A stretch of 64,000 bases of DNA from Lujinxingiaceae bacterium (GTDB lineage Bacteria; Myxococcota_A; Bradymonadia; Bradymonadales; Bradymonadaceae): positions 60,215 through 124,214 of the forward strand of contig JACCWM010000062.1 in NCBI GenBank assembly GCA_013697635.1, read 5' to 3'. Below, one piece after another: positions 8,368 to 15,573 of this stretch. The stretch's first letter is position 1. Every line of letters begins with the position of its first letter. A program made the position numbers and the translations under genes. Below the pieces are notes generated by a model that did not search any database, was not told the origin of the DNA, and saw only the letters and a program-made list of their open reading frames with translations.

Positions 8368-8859
8368 ATGCTTAGTGGACAGATGGTGATTTACGAGGAG
8401 GAGCATCAGCAGCTCACAGAGATCTGTGAGCGTCTGGTCCGCGATGCCCTTGCCAAAGCCATCTTCGTCGTCGACAAGGACGGCCAACTCGTGACAGCAA
8501 CCGGCGAAACGGCCGGCATCGACACCACCGGGCTCGCTTCGCTGGTGGCCGGATCGACGGCTGCTACCGGTAGTCTTGCCCAGATGCTTGGCGAAGAAGA
8601 GTTTCCCGTGCACTTTCACGAGGGAACGAGCAAACATCTGCACGTCTCCGTGATCGGAGAGACTCTGATTTTGGTGGTGATCTTCGACGAGCGCAGCAGC
8701 CTCGGCCTGGTTCGCTTGCGTGTTAAGCGCGCCTACTTGGAGATGGCCGGCGTCATCGAGAATCTCAATCGCAAGGCCAAGGCTGGCAACAAGGATCTCG
8801 ACATCTTCGGTGAGATCACCGACGACGACATCGACAGCCTGTTTAATGACGCTTTCTAA
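8368..8859 (+). CDS. mglB: MglB, roadblock/LC7 GTPase-activating protein
   Basis: A 163-residue roadblock/LC7 protein that matches Myxococcus MglB over its whole length. Conserved stretches are QMVIYEEEHQQL at the N-terminus, FVVDKDGQL, IDTTGLASLVAG, FPVHFHEG, VVIFDERSSLGLVRLRVK and the acidic tail EITDDDIDSLF. MglB dimers stimulate GTP hydrolysis by MglA and set cell polarity. ATG 8368 is preferred over ATG 8341 because GAGGAG at 8355-8360 sits 7 bp before it and the homologue starts there. The gene precedes mglA, with 163 bp between them. Confidence 0.93.
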   Translation: MLSGQMVIYEEEHQQLTEICERLVRDALAKAIFVVDKDGQLVTATGETAGIDTTGLASLVAGSTAATGSLAQMLGEEEFPVHFHEGTSKHLHVSVIGETLILVVIFDERSSLGLVRLRVKRAYLEMAGVIENLNRKAKAGNKDLDIFGEITDDDIDSLFNDAF

Positions 8860-8890
8860 GCTTTTTATGTGACACATTTGTGGGTCGTGC

Positions 8891-8949
8891 TATAACCCGT
8901 CGAGAAGCATGTCGTGCTCTTGGACCAGTGAAAGACTGGTGTCGAGAGC
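8891..8949 (+). promoter_or_regulatory. Possible mglA promoter -10 and leader hairpin
   Basis: Between mglB and mglA there is a TATAAC hexamer at 8891-8896. It is followed by an imperfect but long hairpin: GCTCT (8916-8920) pairs with AGAGC (8945-8949), and ACCAGT (8924-8929) pairs with ACTGGT (8935-8940) around the loop GAAAG. No T-run follows, so it does not look like a terminator. A structured 5' leader that sets the MglA:MglB ratio is a plausible role but unproven. The -35 match is poor. Confidence 0.4.
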
Positions 8950-9022
8950 ATCGAGCCAATTTCATGAAGCCGTTGGCCCTATCCGGTAAACGGTTGCCAC
9001 GCCTGGCGACGAGAAGGTCCCT

Positions 9023-9619
9023 ATGTCGTTTATAAATTACGCACAACGGGAGATCATCCTGAAGATTGTCTACTACGGGCCTGGGCTCTGTGGTAAGACG
9101 ACGAACATCAAGTTCATCTATTCAGGAACCAACCCTGACGCTCGTGGCAAGCTGGTCAGCCTGGAAACCAAGCAAGAGCGCACGCTCTTCTTCGATTTCC
9201 TTCCGCTGAGTCTTCCGGCAATTCGCGGCTTCAAGACCCGTTTGCATCTGTACTCCGTTCCCGGCCAGCTCTTCTACAGCGCCAGCCGCAAGCTGATCAT
9301 GAAGGGCGCCGATGGCGTGGTCTTCGTGGCCGACTCGCAGCGCGCCCGCAAAGAGGCCAACATTATCTCCATGGAAGATCTCAAGGAGAATTTGCAGGCT
9401 TACGGCTACGACATCGACAAGATTCCCTTTGTCATTCAGTACAACAAGCGCGACTTGCCCACCTCGATGCCCGTCGAAGAGCTTCGCGCCGACCTCAATC
9501 CCGACGGCCGCTTCGCCGACTTCGAAGCGAGCGCGGTGGCCCCCGGCGGCCCCGGTGTCTTCGAGACGCTCAAGGCGGTGGTCAAGCTCATCCTCGTTGA
9601 GCTCAAGAAGACCAAGTAA
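9023..9619 (+). CDS. mglA: MglA, Ras-like polarity GTPase
   Basis: A 198-residue small GTPase orthologous to Myxococcus MglA, the switch that controls cell polarity and motility. P-loop GPGLCGKTTN, the switch-region segment LFFDFLPLSLPAIRGF, the unusual bacterial G3 VPGQLFY in place of DxxGQ, and G4 QYNKRD are all present. The extended C-terminal helix matches MglA. The protein starts MSFINYAQREI, as in Myxococcus. Its immediate neighbour is the GAP MglB, and a strong terminator follows the stop. No gliding or pilus genes are in the window. Confidence 0.95.
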   Translation: MSFINYAQREIILKIVYYGPGLCGKTTNIKFIYSGTNPDARGKLVSLETKQERTLFFDFLPLSLPAIRGFKTRLHLYSVPGQLFYSASRKLIMKGADGVVFVADSQRARKEANIISMEDLKENLQAYGYDIDKIPFVIQYNKRDLPTSMPVEELRADLNPDGRFADFEASAVAPGGPGVFETLKAVVKLILVELKKTK

Positions 9620-9642
9620 TCATTCGGCATAAGCACTGCAGC

Positions 9643-9679
9643 AAAAAAGGCGACCTCCCCTTCGGAGGTCGCCTTTTTT
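9643..9679 (+). terminator. Rho-independent terminator after mglA
   Basis: An A-run and the stem AAGGCGACCTCC pair perfectly with GGAGGTCGCCTT around a CCTTC loop, followed by TTTTTT. The mirrored A/T tracts would let it work in both directions, but only the mglA side has a gene ending nearby. Confidence 0.92.
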
Positions 9680-9761
9680 GTTTAATTTCAACAGCTTAAG
9701 TTCGTGTTCGTCCTGTTTTCGGGAATGGCGCGCGAAGGGTGTTGGTTGTTAGAAGGTCAGC

Positions 9762-9775
9762 CATACGCGCGTATG
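9762..9775. promoter_or_regulatory. 14-bp perfect palindrome upstream of the hemerythrin-like gene
   Basis: CATACGCGCGTATG is a perfect inverted repeat 111 bp before the start of the gene at 9886, in the otherwise featureless 196-bp gap after the mglA terminator. It could be an operator for a dimeric regulator. There is no second copy next to it and no clear promoter, so this is only a candidate. Confidence 0.3.
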
Positions 9776-9885
9776 TGAGCGCCCCATCGATTTTGAATGG
9801 CCCGAGCATACCGACCTCGCCCAGTGTGTGACAGACGTAGAACGCTGTTAGCATAGGGAGCCCGAAACATATGTAGGAGAAGATA

Positions 9886-10365
9886 ATGGGTGTCCTAGCA
9901 GATTTGACCTATACCCATCTGGAAGTGAACTCCACCGTTGAAGGGATTCAAAAAACGATCGAGCATGCACGCGAGGTGCGCCACACCCCAGAGGACGTCT
10001 ATGCCTCCCTGGTGTTGCTCGTGCCCAGCGCCATGGCGCTTCGCGACCGGCTGGTCAAATACTTCGCCTACCAGCGCGAGCACCTTTTTCCGCGGGTATG
10101 CCGCGTCTTTGGTGGCGACATGGAGGAGTTGGGGGCGTTGGATCAATACCACGTTCAGATCATCGAGTCGCTCGACCACTTCCTCAGCGAGCTGCCAAAC
10201 GACGAGGACAGCGAAGAACTCTCGCACAAGCCCATGCGCATCGCCTATCTGGAGCTGGTCTTCGAGGAGTTTCTCGATCTCTACGAGCGCCACTGCTCGC
10301 TCGAGCGCACGTTTTACGAGACCTATTCGACGATCCTGTTTCCCGGTGGCGCGATGACCGACTAG
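9886..10365 (+). CDS. Hypothetical alpha-helical protein, possibly hemerythrin-like
   Basis: A 159-residue cytoplasmic protein predicted to be all-helical. Three segments resemble hemerythrin/HHE helices: LVKYFAYQREHLFPRV, LDQYHVQIIESLDHFL, and YERHCSLERTFYETYSTILFP, with His/Glu at positions where diiron ligands would lie. The order and spacing do not match a canonical HHE domain, so metal binding is uncertain. The ATG has a GGAGAAG ribosome site. It is monocistronic as far as can be seen. A coding-like in-frame stretch follows its stop codon. Confidence 0.6.
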   Translation: MGVLADLTYTHLEVNSTVEGIQKTIEHAREVRHTPEDVYASLVLLVPSAMALRDRLVKYFAYQREHLFPRVCRVFGGDMEELGALDQYHVQIIESLDHFLSELPNDEDSEELSHKPMRIAYLELVFEEFLDLYERHCSLERTFYETYSTILFPGGAMTD

Positions 10366-10374
10366 GTCAAGGTC

Positions 10375-10458
10375 GTGTTTCCTGCCTCCTTGGAGATCGA
10401 GGCCGCCCTGGCCCGCCATCTGGAGCTGCACTATCACCTCTATCACCTCTTTGAATAG
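10375..10458 (+). other. Short in-frame reading frame after the stop of the previous gene
   Basis: Directly after TAG 10363-10365 the same frame stays open for 30 codons to TAG 10456-10458. A GTG at 10375 could start a 27-residue peptide (FPASLEIEAALARHLELH...). The helical, Leu/His-rich content resembles the preceding protein, so this may be the former C-terminus cut off by a nonsense mutation, or a readthrough tail. Without homologues it cannot be decided. Confidence 0.25.
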
Positions 10459-10554
10459 CGAAGGGCCATTCGACAGCCAAGAGATCGGGTGCTAACATCT
10501 TCGACACTGCTCCTCGTTCTTATGCCAATCGCCCGCATTTTTTGAGACGCTTCG

Positions 10555-10875
10555 ATGAATTTGTGTCCTGCCTGTGAGGCTCGCAACATCCCCAACGAGC
10601 CCGCCTGTGTTCAGTGCGGCGCGGCGCTTCCGATCAGCCCCATGATCGCCCGAGCGGGTGGTCTATCGTACCCATTGATCTTTGTGGGCGTGTTGATCAT
10701 CGGGGCGGCGCTGGCGATGGTCTTTACCGATCTGCCCAAGCCCGGGGCGAAAGACGCCCCAAAGCCGATCTGCATCGAAATCGGCGAGGATGCACACGTC
10801 GATCTCTTGATTCAGCAGGGTTATAAGCTCGTTCCCGGTGAAGAGGGCAAGCAGTGCTTCAATAAGCCCGAGTAG
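10555..10875 (+). CDS. Small zinc-ribbon single-pass membrane protein
   Basis: A 106-residue protein. An N-terminal zinc ribbon (CPAC at Cys4/Cys7, CVQC at Cys18/Cys21) sits before one transmembrane helix (about residues 38-58, LSYPLIFVGVLIIGAALAMVF) and a short C-terminal domain with one Cys. The topology suggests a cytoplasmic ribbon with the tail outside. Function unknown. It is a tandem paralogue of the next gene, with the same Cys spacing. Confidence 0.7.
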   Translation: MNLCPACEARNIPNEPACVQCGAALPISPMIARAGGLSYPLIFVGVLIIGAALAMVFTDLPKPGAKDAPKPICIEIGEDAHVDLLIQQGYKLVPGEEGKQCFNKPE

Positions 10876-10907
10876 AGAGGCACGGCCAATTTTCCAAGGT
10901 TCAGCCG

Positions 10908-11195
10908 ATGAACGTGTGTCCCACTTGTGAAGAACGCAATATCGGTGGTGCCTACGAGTGCTTCAATTGCGGCGAAGCGCTTCGCAGCGCTCCTGCTGCC
11001 GAGGCCGAACCCCCGAAGATTCCGGGGGGGGTGGAGACGATGCCGTCAAGAGCTATATGGCTCATTGCAGGGGGGGTGTTGGTCTTGACCGTCACCATGG
11101 CCTTGGTGTGGGAATTGGGCTTTCGTGATTCCTCGAACAAGCAGGATGGTTGTAGTCCGACCAGCGAAGAGGTGATTCGCAACGTTACGTTCTGA
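10908..11195 (+). CDS. Small zinc-ribbon single-pass membrane protein, paralogue
   Basis: A 95-residue protein with the same plan as its upstream neighbour: Cys4/Cys7 (CPTC), Cys18/Cys21 (CFNC), a linker, one transmembrane helix (about residues 48-68, IWLIAGGVLVLTVTMALVW) and a short tail containing one Cys. The genes are 32 bp apart and probably co-transcribed. It ends 18 bp before the stop of the convergent VWA gene, with no clear terminator between them. Confidence 0.7.
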   Translation: MNVCPTCEERNIGGAYECFNCGEALRSAPAAEAEPPKIPGGVETMPSRAIWLIAGGVLVLTVTMALVWELGFRDSSNKQDGCSPTSEEVIRNVTF

Positions 11196-11213
11196 GGCTG
11201 TGGGCTCGAGGCC

Positions 11214-12596
11214 TTAGAACTTCGCGGAGTCTTTCTGGATCTCGTAGGAGCGCGCGCTGTTCTCCTTGCGCAGACGCTTGCCGGCGCTGGAGGCGGCCGG
11301 GGCTGCCTGAATGTTGGAGGAGGCCTGGCTCATCTCCTGGTCGACGCGCTCGAAGCTTGCGTCGTCGAGGTCATATTTGGCGCGAGCATTGCGGGTCTTG
11401 GTGCGTTGCTCCTCGATGATCGCCACGGCGCCTTCTACCTCGCCGGCCTCGTACTTGCTCATGGCCGTTTTGAGGCTCTGGGCGATCTCGACTTGCTGGA
11501 TGCGGGCGATCACGCTGGCGTTGACCGACTCTTCGACCAGGGCGGCGTCGAGGGTGGAGACGGCGCGCAGGGCGGCCTTGACGGTGACGCTCTTGCCGGA
11601 GGCGACGTCGTCGTAGAGCAGGCGGATGTCGACGATCGGGGCGAGCTCTTCGGTTGAGGTGCGGGCGCTGAGCTTGAGCAGGATGTCCTTGCCCTGGCGG
11701 GCGTGGAACTCGGCCAACGGCACGGTGATCGAGTTGGCCTTGGTGCGGTAGGTGAAGCCATGCAGGCCCAACAGCTCGACGCCGCGCGCCAGATCGATGA
11801 TCACGCGAGCGTTTCGGGCCACGGTCGACGAGAGGCCGGAGACCTCCTGGGCGAAGATCGCCGCGAGCGCCTCGTCTTTTTCCACGAAGTAGTAATTGCC
11901 GGCGCCATCGATGGCCATGCGGGTCATCAGATCTTCGTTGTAGTCGAGTCCAAAGCCCATGGTCGACAGCGAAACCCCGGTCTCGAGGCCGGCGCGAGCA
12001 AGCTGGGCCAGGCCGTCGGCCGAGGTGACGCCCTGGTTGGCGTGGCCGTCGGACATCAAGATCACGCGGTTGATCGTCTCGCCGTTTTTGTGCGCGGCGA
12101 CCTGTGCCAGGCCCATCTGGTAGCCGCCCGAGAGGTTGGTCCAGCCGTTGACCTGCAGGCCCGCGACGACGGCCAAGATCTTGGCGCGGTTGGCGGGGTT
12201 GACGATCATCGAAGGCACCTCCAGGGTCACGTCGGTGCCGTAGCTGACGATCGAGAGGCGGTCGCGCTCATCGAGCATCTCGACCAGACGCTTGGAGGCC
12301 GCCTTGGCCTGCTCGAAGCGCTCGCCCTGCATCGACTGCGAGCGGTCGATCACGAGCGAGATGTTCATCGGCGCTCGCGTCGCCAGTTTGACGCTATGAG
12401 CGCGCATGTCGATGGTGGCATAGACCTCGGTCGTGGCGTTTTGGGGCAAATAGCCGTGGGAGATCTGGGCTTCGAGACCCACCGTGCCGCGCGCAATCTG
12501 CTTGACGATCGGGTTGGGTTTGGCGAAAGCCGCCGACGAGATGACGCCGGCCAACAAGACGATCGTGGCGAAGAGGATGCGAGGGGCGGGTTTCAT
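11214..12596 (-). CDS. Exported von Willebrand factor A domain protein
   Basis: A 460-residue protein with a Sec signal peptide (cleavage after AFA, about residue 25). The N-terminal beta segment is followed by a VWA domain whose MIDAS motif DRSQS is complete (Asp84, Ser86, Ser88), with TNLSGGYQMG and MSDGHANQG supplying the other metal-site positions. A beta-rich domain and a C-terminal helical region with basic residues complete it. Proteins of this type bind partners through a divalent metal ion in the periplasm or at the surface. It is a single gene facing the zinc-ribbon pair. Confidence 0.82.
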   Translation of the reverse strand: MKPAPRILFATIVLLAGVISSAAFAKPNPIVKQIARGTVGLEAQISHGYLPQNATTEVYATIDMRAHSVKLATRAPMNISLVIDRSQSMQGERFEQAKAASKRLVEMLDERDRLSIVSYGTDVTLEVPSMIVNPANRAKILAVVAGLQVNGWTNLSGGYQMGLAQVAAHKNGETINRVILMSDGHANQGVTSADGLAQLARAGLETGVSLSTMGFGLDYNEDLMTRMAIDGAGNYYFVEKDEALAAIFAQEVSGLSSTVARNARVIIDLARGVELLGLHGFTYRTKANSITVPLAEFHARQGKDILLKLSARTSTEELAPIVDIRLLYDDVASGKSVTVKAALRAVSTLDAALVEESVNASVIARIQQVEIAQSLKTAMSKYEAGEVEGAVAIIEEQRTKTRNARAKYDLDDASFERVDQEMSQASSNIQAAPAASSAGKRLRKENSARSYEIQKDSAKF

Positions 12597-12695
12597 GGGG
12601 GAGCTCCTTCAAGCGATTGGGGGTCATCGAACCTACGTGGGAGGTGTCAACGACGCGTCGAAGGAGATGGATCTAATTATTTTTTCCGGCCGCGC

Positions 12696-14051
12696 TCACT
12701 CCTCGTCAACATCGATGCGCTTTCGCTTGAGCTTTTCGACGAGCGTGGTGCGGTTGAGACCGAGCAGGCGGGCTGCGCGAGCCTTGTTGCCGCTGGCTTT
12801 GACGAGCGCCATGGTCAGCAGCCGATCTTCGAGCATGTCGAGCGTGGCCGTCATGTCCATACCCTCGCTGGGCACGTCGAGGCCGAAATTCTCGAAGGGA
12901 ACACGGCCAAAAAACGAGGGCGGCAGGTCGTCCTCCTCGATCTGGCCGCTCTGCTTGAGGATGCACATGCGCTGAATCACGTTGTGCAACTCACGCACGT
13001 TGCCGGGCCAGTCGTGCTCTTTGAGCAAGCGGCGCACGTCCGCGCTGAGCATCTCGACCTGGGTGCCATGCACCACGTTTTGCTCGGCGATGAAGAACTC
13101 GGCGAGCACGGGGATGTCCATGGGGCGGTGGCGAAGCGCGGGTATGGTGAAGGGAAAGACGTTGAGGCGGTAGAAGAGATCTTGGCGAAAGTTGCCCGAC
13201 GCGATCTGGGCTTCAATGTCGAGATTCGAGGCGGCGATCACGCGAAAATCCAGTTCGATGGGCGCCGATGCCCCGACCGGCTGGATGATGCCGTCCTCGA
13301 GCACACGCAACAACTTGACCTGAAGGTGCACGGGCAAGGAGGCGATCTCGTCGAGAAAGATCGTGCCGCCATTGGCCGCCTCGAAATGGCCGACCTTATC
13401 GCTCGTGGCACCTGAAAAGGCGCCGCGCACATGGCCAAAGAGTTCGCTCTCGAGCAGACTTTCCGGGATCGCGGCGCAGTGAACGGCCACAAAGGGGCTG
13501 TTACGCCGCTCGCTCATGCGATGCAAGATGCGCGCAAAGAGCTCTTTGCCGGTGCCGGACTCGCCGCTGATCAAGATCGGAGCGTTGGACTTGGCGAGTT
13601 GGGGGCACAGATCGAGCAGCTCGTTGATCGGCGATCGTTCGTGGCAAATGACCATGGCCCGCGGATCTTCGTGCTCGGGCGATGACAGCGCTGCTTCCTC
13701 GATCACGGCGCGCACGGCAGCGATCAGGTGCTCGGGGGCGTCGTCGCGCTCGACGGCGATTTCGGCGCCGCTGCGCATGGCGTTGACGGCCGCCCGGACG
13801 TCGCCCAGAGGGACAACCATGACGACCGGCATCACCGATTCACTGAGCGCCGTGCGCGCGAAGTAGCGCGCCGACTCGCTGTGGGATTCGTCGAGTATGA
13901 CGAGGCACGCAAAAGCCTTGCTTCGTGCCGGCTCAACGGCACCCAATACGTCGGTGAGCACGTGAGCTTGGATGCTGTGAGCCTTGAACACTTGTTCGGC
14001 CCAGCCAGCAAAGCTGGCATCTTGGGCTACAACGAGAATTTTATAGGGCAT
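12696..14051 (-). CDS. Sigma-54-dependent transcriptional activator with degenerate receiver
   Basis: A 451-residue NtrC-type protein. Residues 1-120 have a receiver fold. Asp54 sits at the phosphorylation position (VILDES), but the acidic pocket is reduced (AQD, Asp11) and the conserved Lys before the last helix is replaced (VERDD). The AAA+ domain has Walker A GESGTGKE (163-170), the sigma-54 contact loop GAFSGA (210-215, Ser for the usual Thr) and Walker B IFLDE. The C-terminal Fis-type HTH is ALVKASGNKARAARLLGL. It is divergent from the rRNA methyltransferase, and no histidine kinase is nearby. Confidence 0.9.
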   Translation of the reverse strand: MPYKILVVAQDASFAGWAEQVFKAHSIQAHVLTDVLGAVEPARSKAFACLVILDESHSESARYFARTALSESVMPVVMVVPLGDVRAAVNAMRSGAEIAVERDDAPEHLIAAVRAVIEEAALSSPEHEDPRAMVICHERSPINELLDLCPQLAKSNAPILISGESGTGKELFARILHRMSERRNSPFVAVHCAAIPESLLESELFGHVRGAFSGATSDKVGHFEAANGGTIFLDEIASLPVHLQVKLLRVLEDGIIQPVGASAPIELDFRVIAASNLDIEAQIASGNFRQDLFYRLNVFPFTIPALRHRPMDIPVLAEFFIAEQNVVHGTQVEMLSADVRRLLKEHDWPGNVRELHNVIQRMCILKQSGQIEEDDLPPSFFGRVPFENFGLDVPSEGMDMTATLDMLEDRLLTMALVKASGNKARAARLLGLNRTTLVEKLKRKRIDVDEE

Positions 14052-14223
14052 AGGTTTGAAGTCTTCATGATACTGAAAAGCAACTCAGCCGGTCCTCTGG
14101 AGTCGAGATCTTGCACCCTCGGGCGCTGAACGTCAAAGGCGTCGTGTGAATTTGTGAAGGCGCTGATCTGTTTGTGATGATCGGTTGCCTGACGCCGAGC
14201 GCACCAGGTCATAGTGAGGTATC

Positions 14224-15573
14224 ATGCGCGCAAAAGATATCATCAAGGCTACGATTACAGGGCTCGACTCCGAGCTGCGCGGCACCTTCGTGCTCGAGGA
14301 ACACACTGTGAGTGTGGGCGGAGCGTGTGTGGGTGACCACGTTGAGGTCGAGATTTCCAGCGTCAGTCGACATCACGCGCGAGCTTTTGCCCACTTGCGC
14401 AACGCCCTCCGCCGCAGCGAGGAGTTCGTCTGGCCGCCTTGCCCGCAGGCGGCGCCGCTTCGCGGACAGTGTGGGGGCTGTGGCGCCATGCACTTGAGTG
14501 CCAGCGTCCAAGACCAAGCGCGTCGCGCCCATGTCCAGGCATTGCTCGCAGAGCTCGGCGTTGAGAACGTCGCCTGGATCGCTGCCCCCGAGCATCTGGG
14601 CTACCGCAATCGATCCAACTATGTCGTCGCAAAAGGGCGTGGCGAGTCCGTGGTGCTGGGCTCCTACGCGCCACGGGGCAGGGAGGTCGCCTCGATGGCG
14701 GGGTGTTTGATCGTGCGCCCGGCGATCTCGCGCGTCGAGGCCTCGATGCGCGCCGTCTTGGAGCGCTACGAGGTCACGTGCGAGGCGCAGCCTCAGGCGT
14801 TGCGTTGGGTTACGCTTCGCGCTTCGGCGCGCGGTGAGGTGGTCGTCGAGCTCGTCGTTCGAAGCGCCGGGGCGCACTGGCTCGAGGCGATCGCCGCCGA
14901 CCTGATGGCGATCGATGGCGTCCAGGGCATTGCCGTCTCGGTCAATGACGAAGCGACCAACGCCATTCGTGTGGGCGAAAGCCACACGCTTGCTGGCCAG
15001 ACAACGCTCTTCGAGCGCGTGGGCCGCGTCGAGCTGGAGATCCCCGCAGGCGCCTTTGCACAGCTCAACACCGACGTCGCCTCGCAGATGTACATGCGCG
15101 CCGCTGAGCTCGTCTCGGCCAACGCCGTGGTCTGGGATCTGTACGCTGGCCTCGGTGGCCTCGGCCTCAATGTCGCCGCCGCGGACAAAGGCACGCGCGT
15201 CTTTGGGGCCGATTCGGTCGCGACCTCGATCGAGGCCGCCGAGCGCAGCGCCGAGCGCCACGATCTTGACGCGCACTTTGTCGTCGCCGACCTGAGCCAG
15301 GATTTGCCCGCCAACTGGCCGCAGCCAGGCGCGATCATCGTCAATCCGCCGCGCCGAGGCCTCGACGAGGTCGTGTTGAAGTGTCTGGAGACAAGCGCTG
15401 CCACGCAGCTCATCTACATGAGCTGCGGGCCGGCGAGCTTTGCGCGCGATGCCAGCCGCTTGTTTGACGCCGGCTGGCGCCTCGACGTGATCGAGGCCTA
15501 CGACATGCTGCCGCAGACGCCGCACGTCGAGCTGCTCGCGCGCTTTTGTCGCCCCTCAGGGCGAGAAATATAG
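14224..15573 (+). CDS. RlmD/TrmA-type RNA (uracil-5-)-methyltransferase
   Basis: A 449-residue SAM-dependent methyltransferase of the RumA/TrmA family, predicted to methylate uracil C5 in 23S rRNA. The N-terminal TRAM-like domain is followed by four probable [4Fe-4S] ligands: Cys73, Cys83, Cys86 (CGGC) and Cys161. The SAM domain has DLYAGLGGLGL, the motif VNPPRRGLDEVV, the catalytic nucleophile Cys401 (MSCGP, Gly in place of the usual Asn) and the base Glu436 (HVELLARF). Which uracil is modified cannot be read from sequence. Its 3' end overlaps the convergent penicillin acylase gene by 18 bp. Confidence 0.9.
   Translation: MRAKDIIKATITGLDSELRGTFVLEEHTVSVGGACVGDHVEVEISSVSRHHARAFAHLRNALRRSEEFVWPPCPQAAPLRGQCGGCGAMHLSASVQDQARRAHVQALLAELGVENVAWIAAPEHLGYRNRSNYVVAKGRGESVVLGSYAPRGREVASMAGCLIVRPAISRVEASMRAVLERYEVTCEAQPQALRWVTLRASARGEVVVELVVRSAGAHWLEAIAADLMAIDGVQGIAVSVNDEATNAIRVGESHTLAGQTTLFERVGRVELEIPAGAFAQLNTDVASQMYMRAAELVSANAVVWDLYAGLGGLGLNVAAADKGTRVFGADSVATSIEAAERSAERHDLDAHFVVADLSQDLPANWPQPGAIIVNPPRRGLDEVVLKCLETSAATQLIYMSCGPASFARDASRLFDAGWRLDVIEAYDMLPQTPHVELLARFCRPSGREI

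Noticed and set aside
11703..13415. 570-codon plus-strand ORF
   Set aside because: It runs antisense through the VWA and sigma-54 activator genes, both of which have clear motifs. High-GC third positions create such shadows.
14209..15525. 438-codon minus-strand ORF
   Set aside because: Antisense to the RlmD-type methyltransferase.
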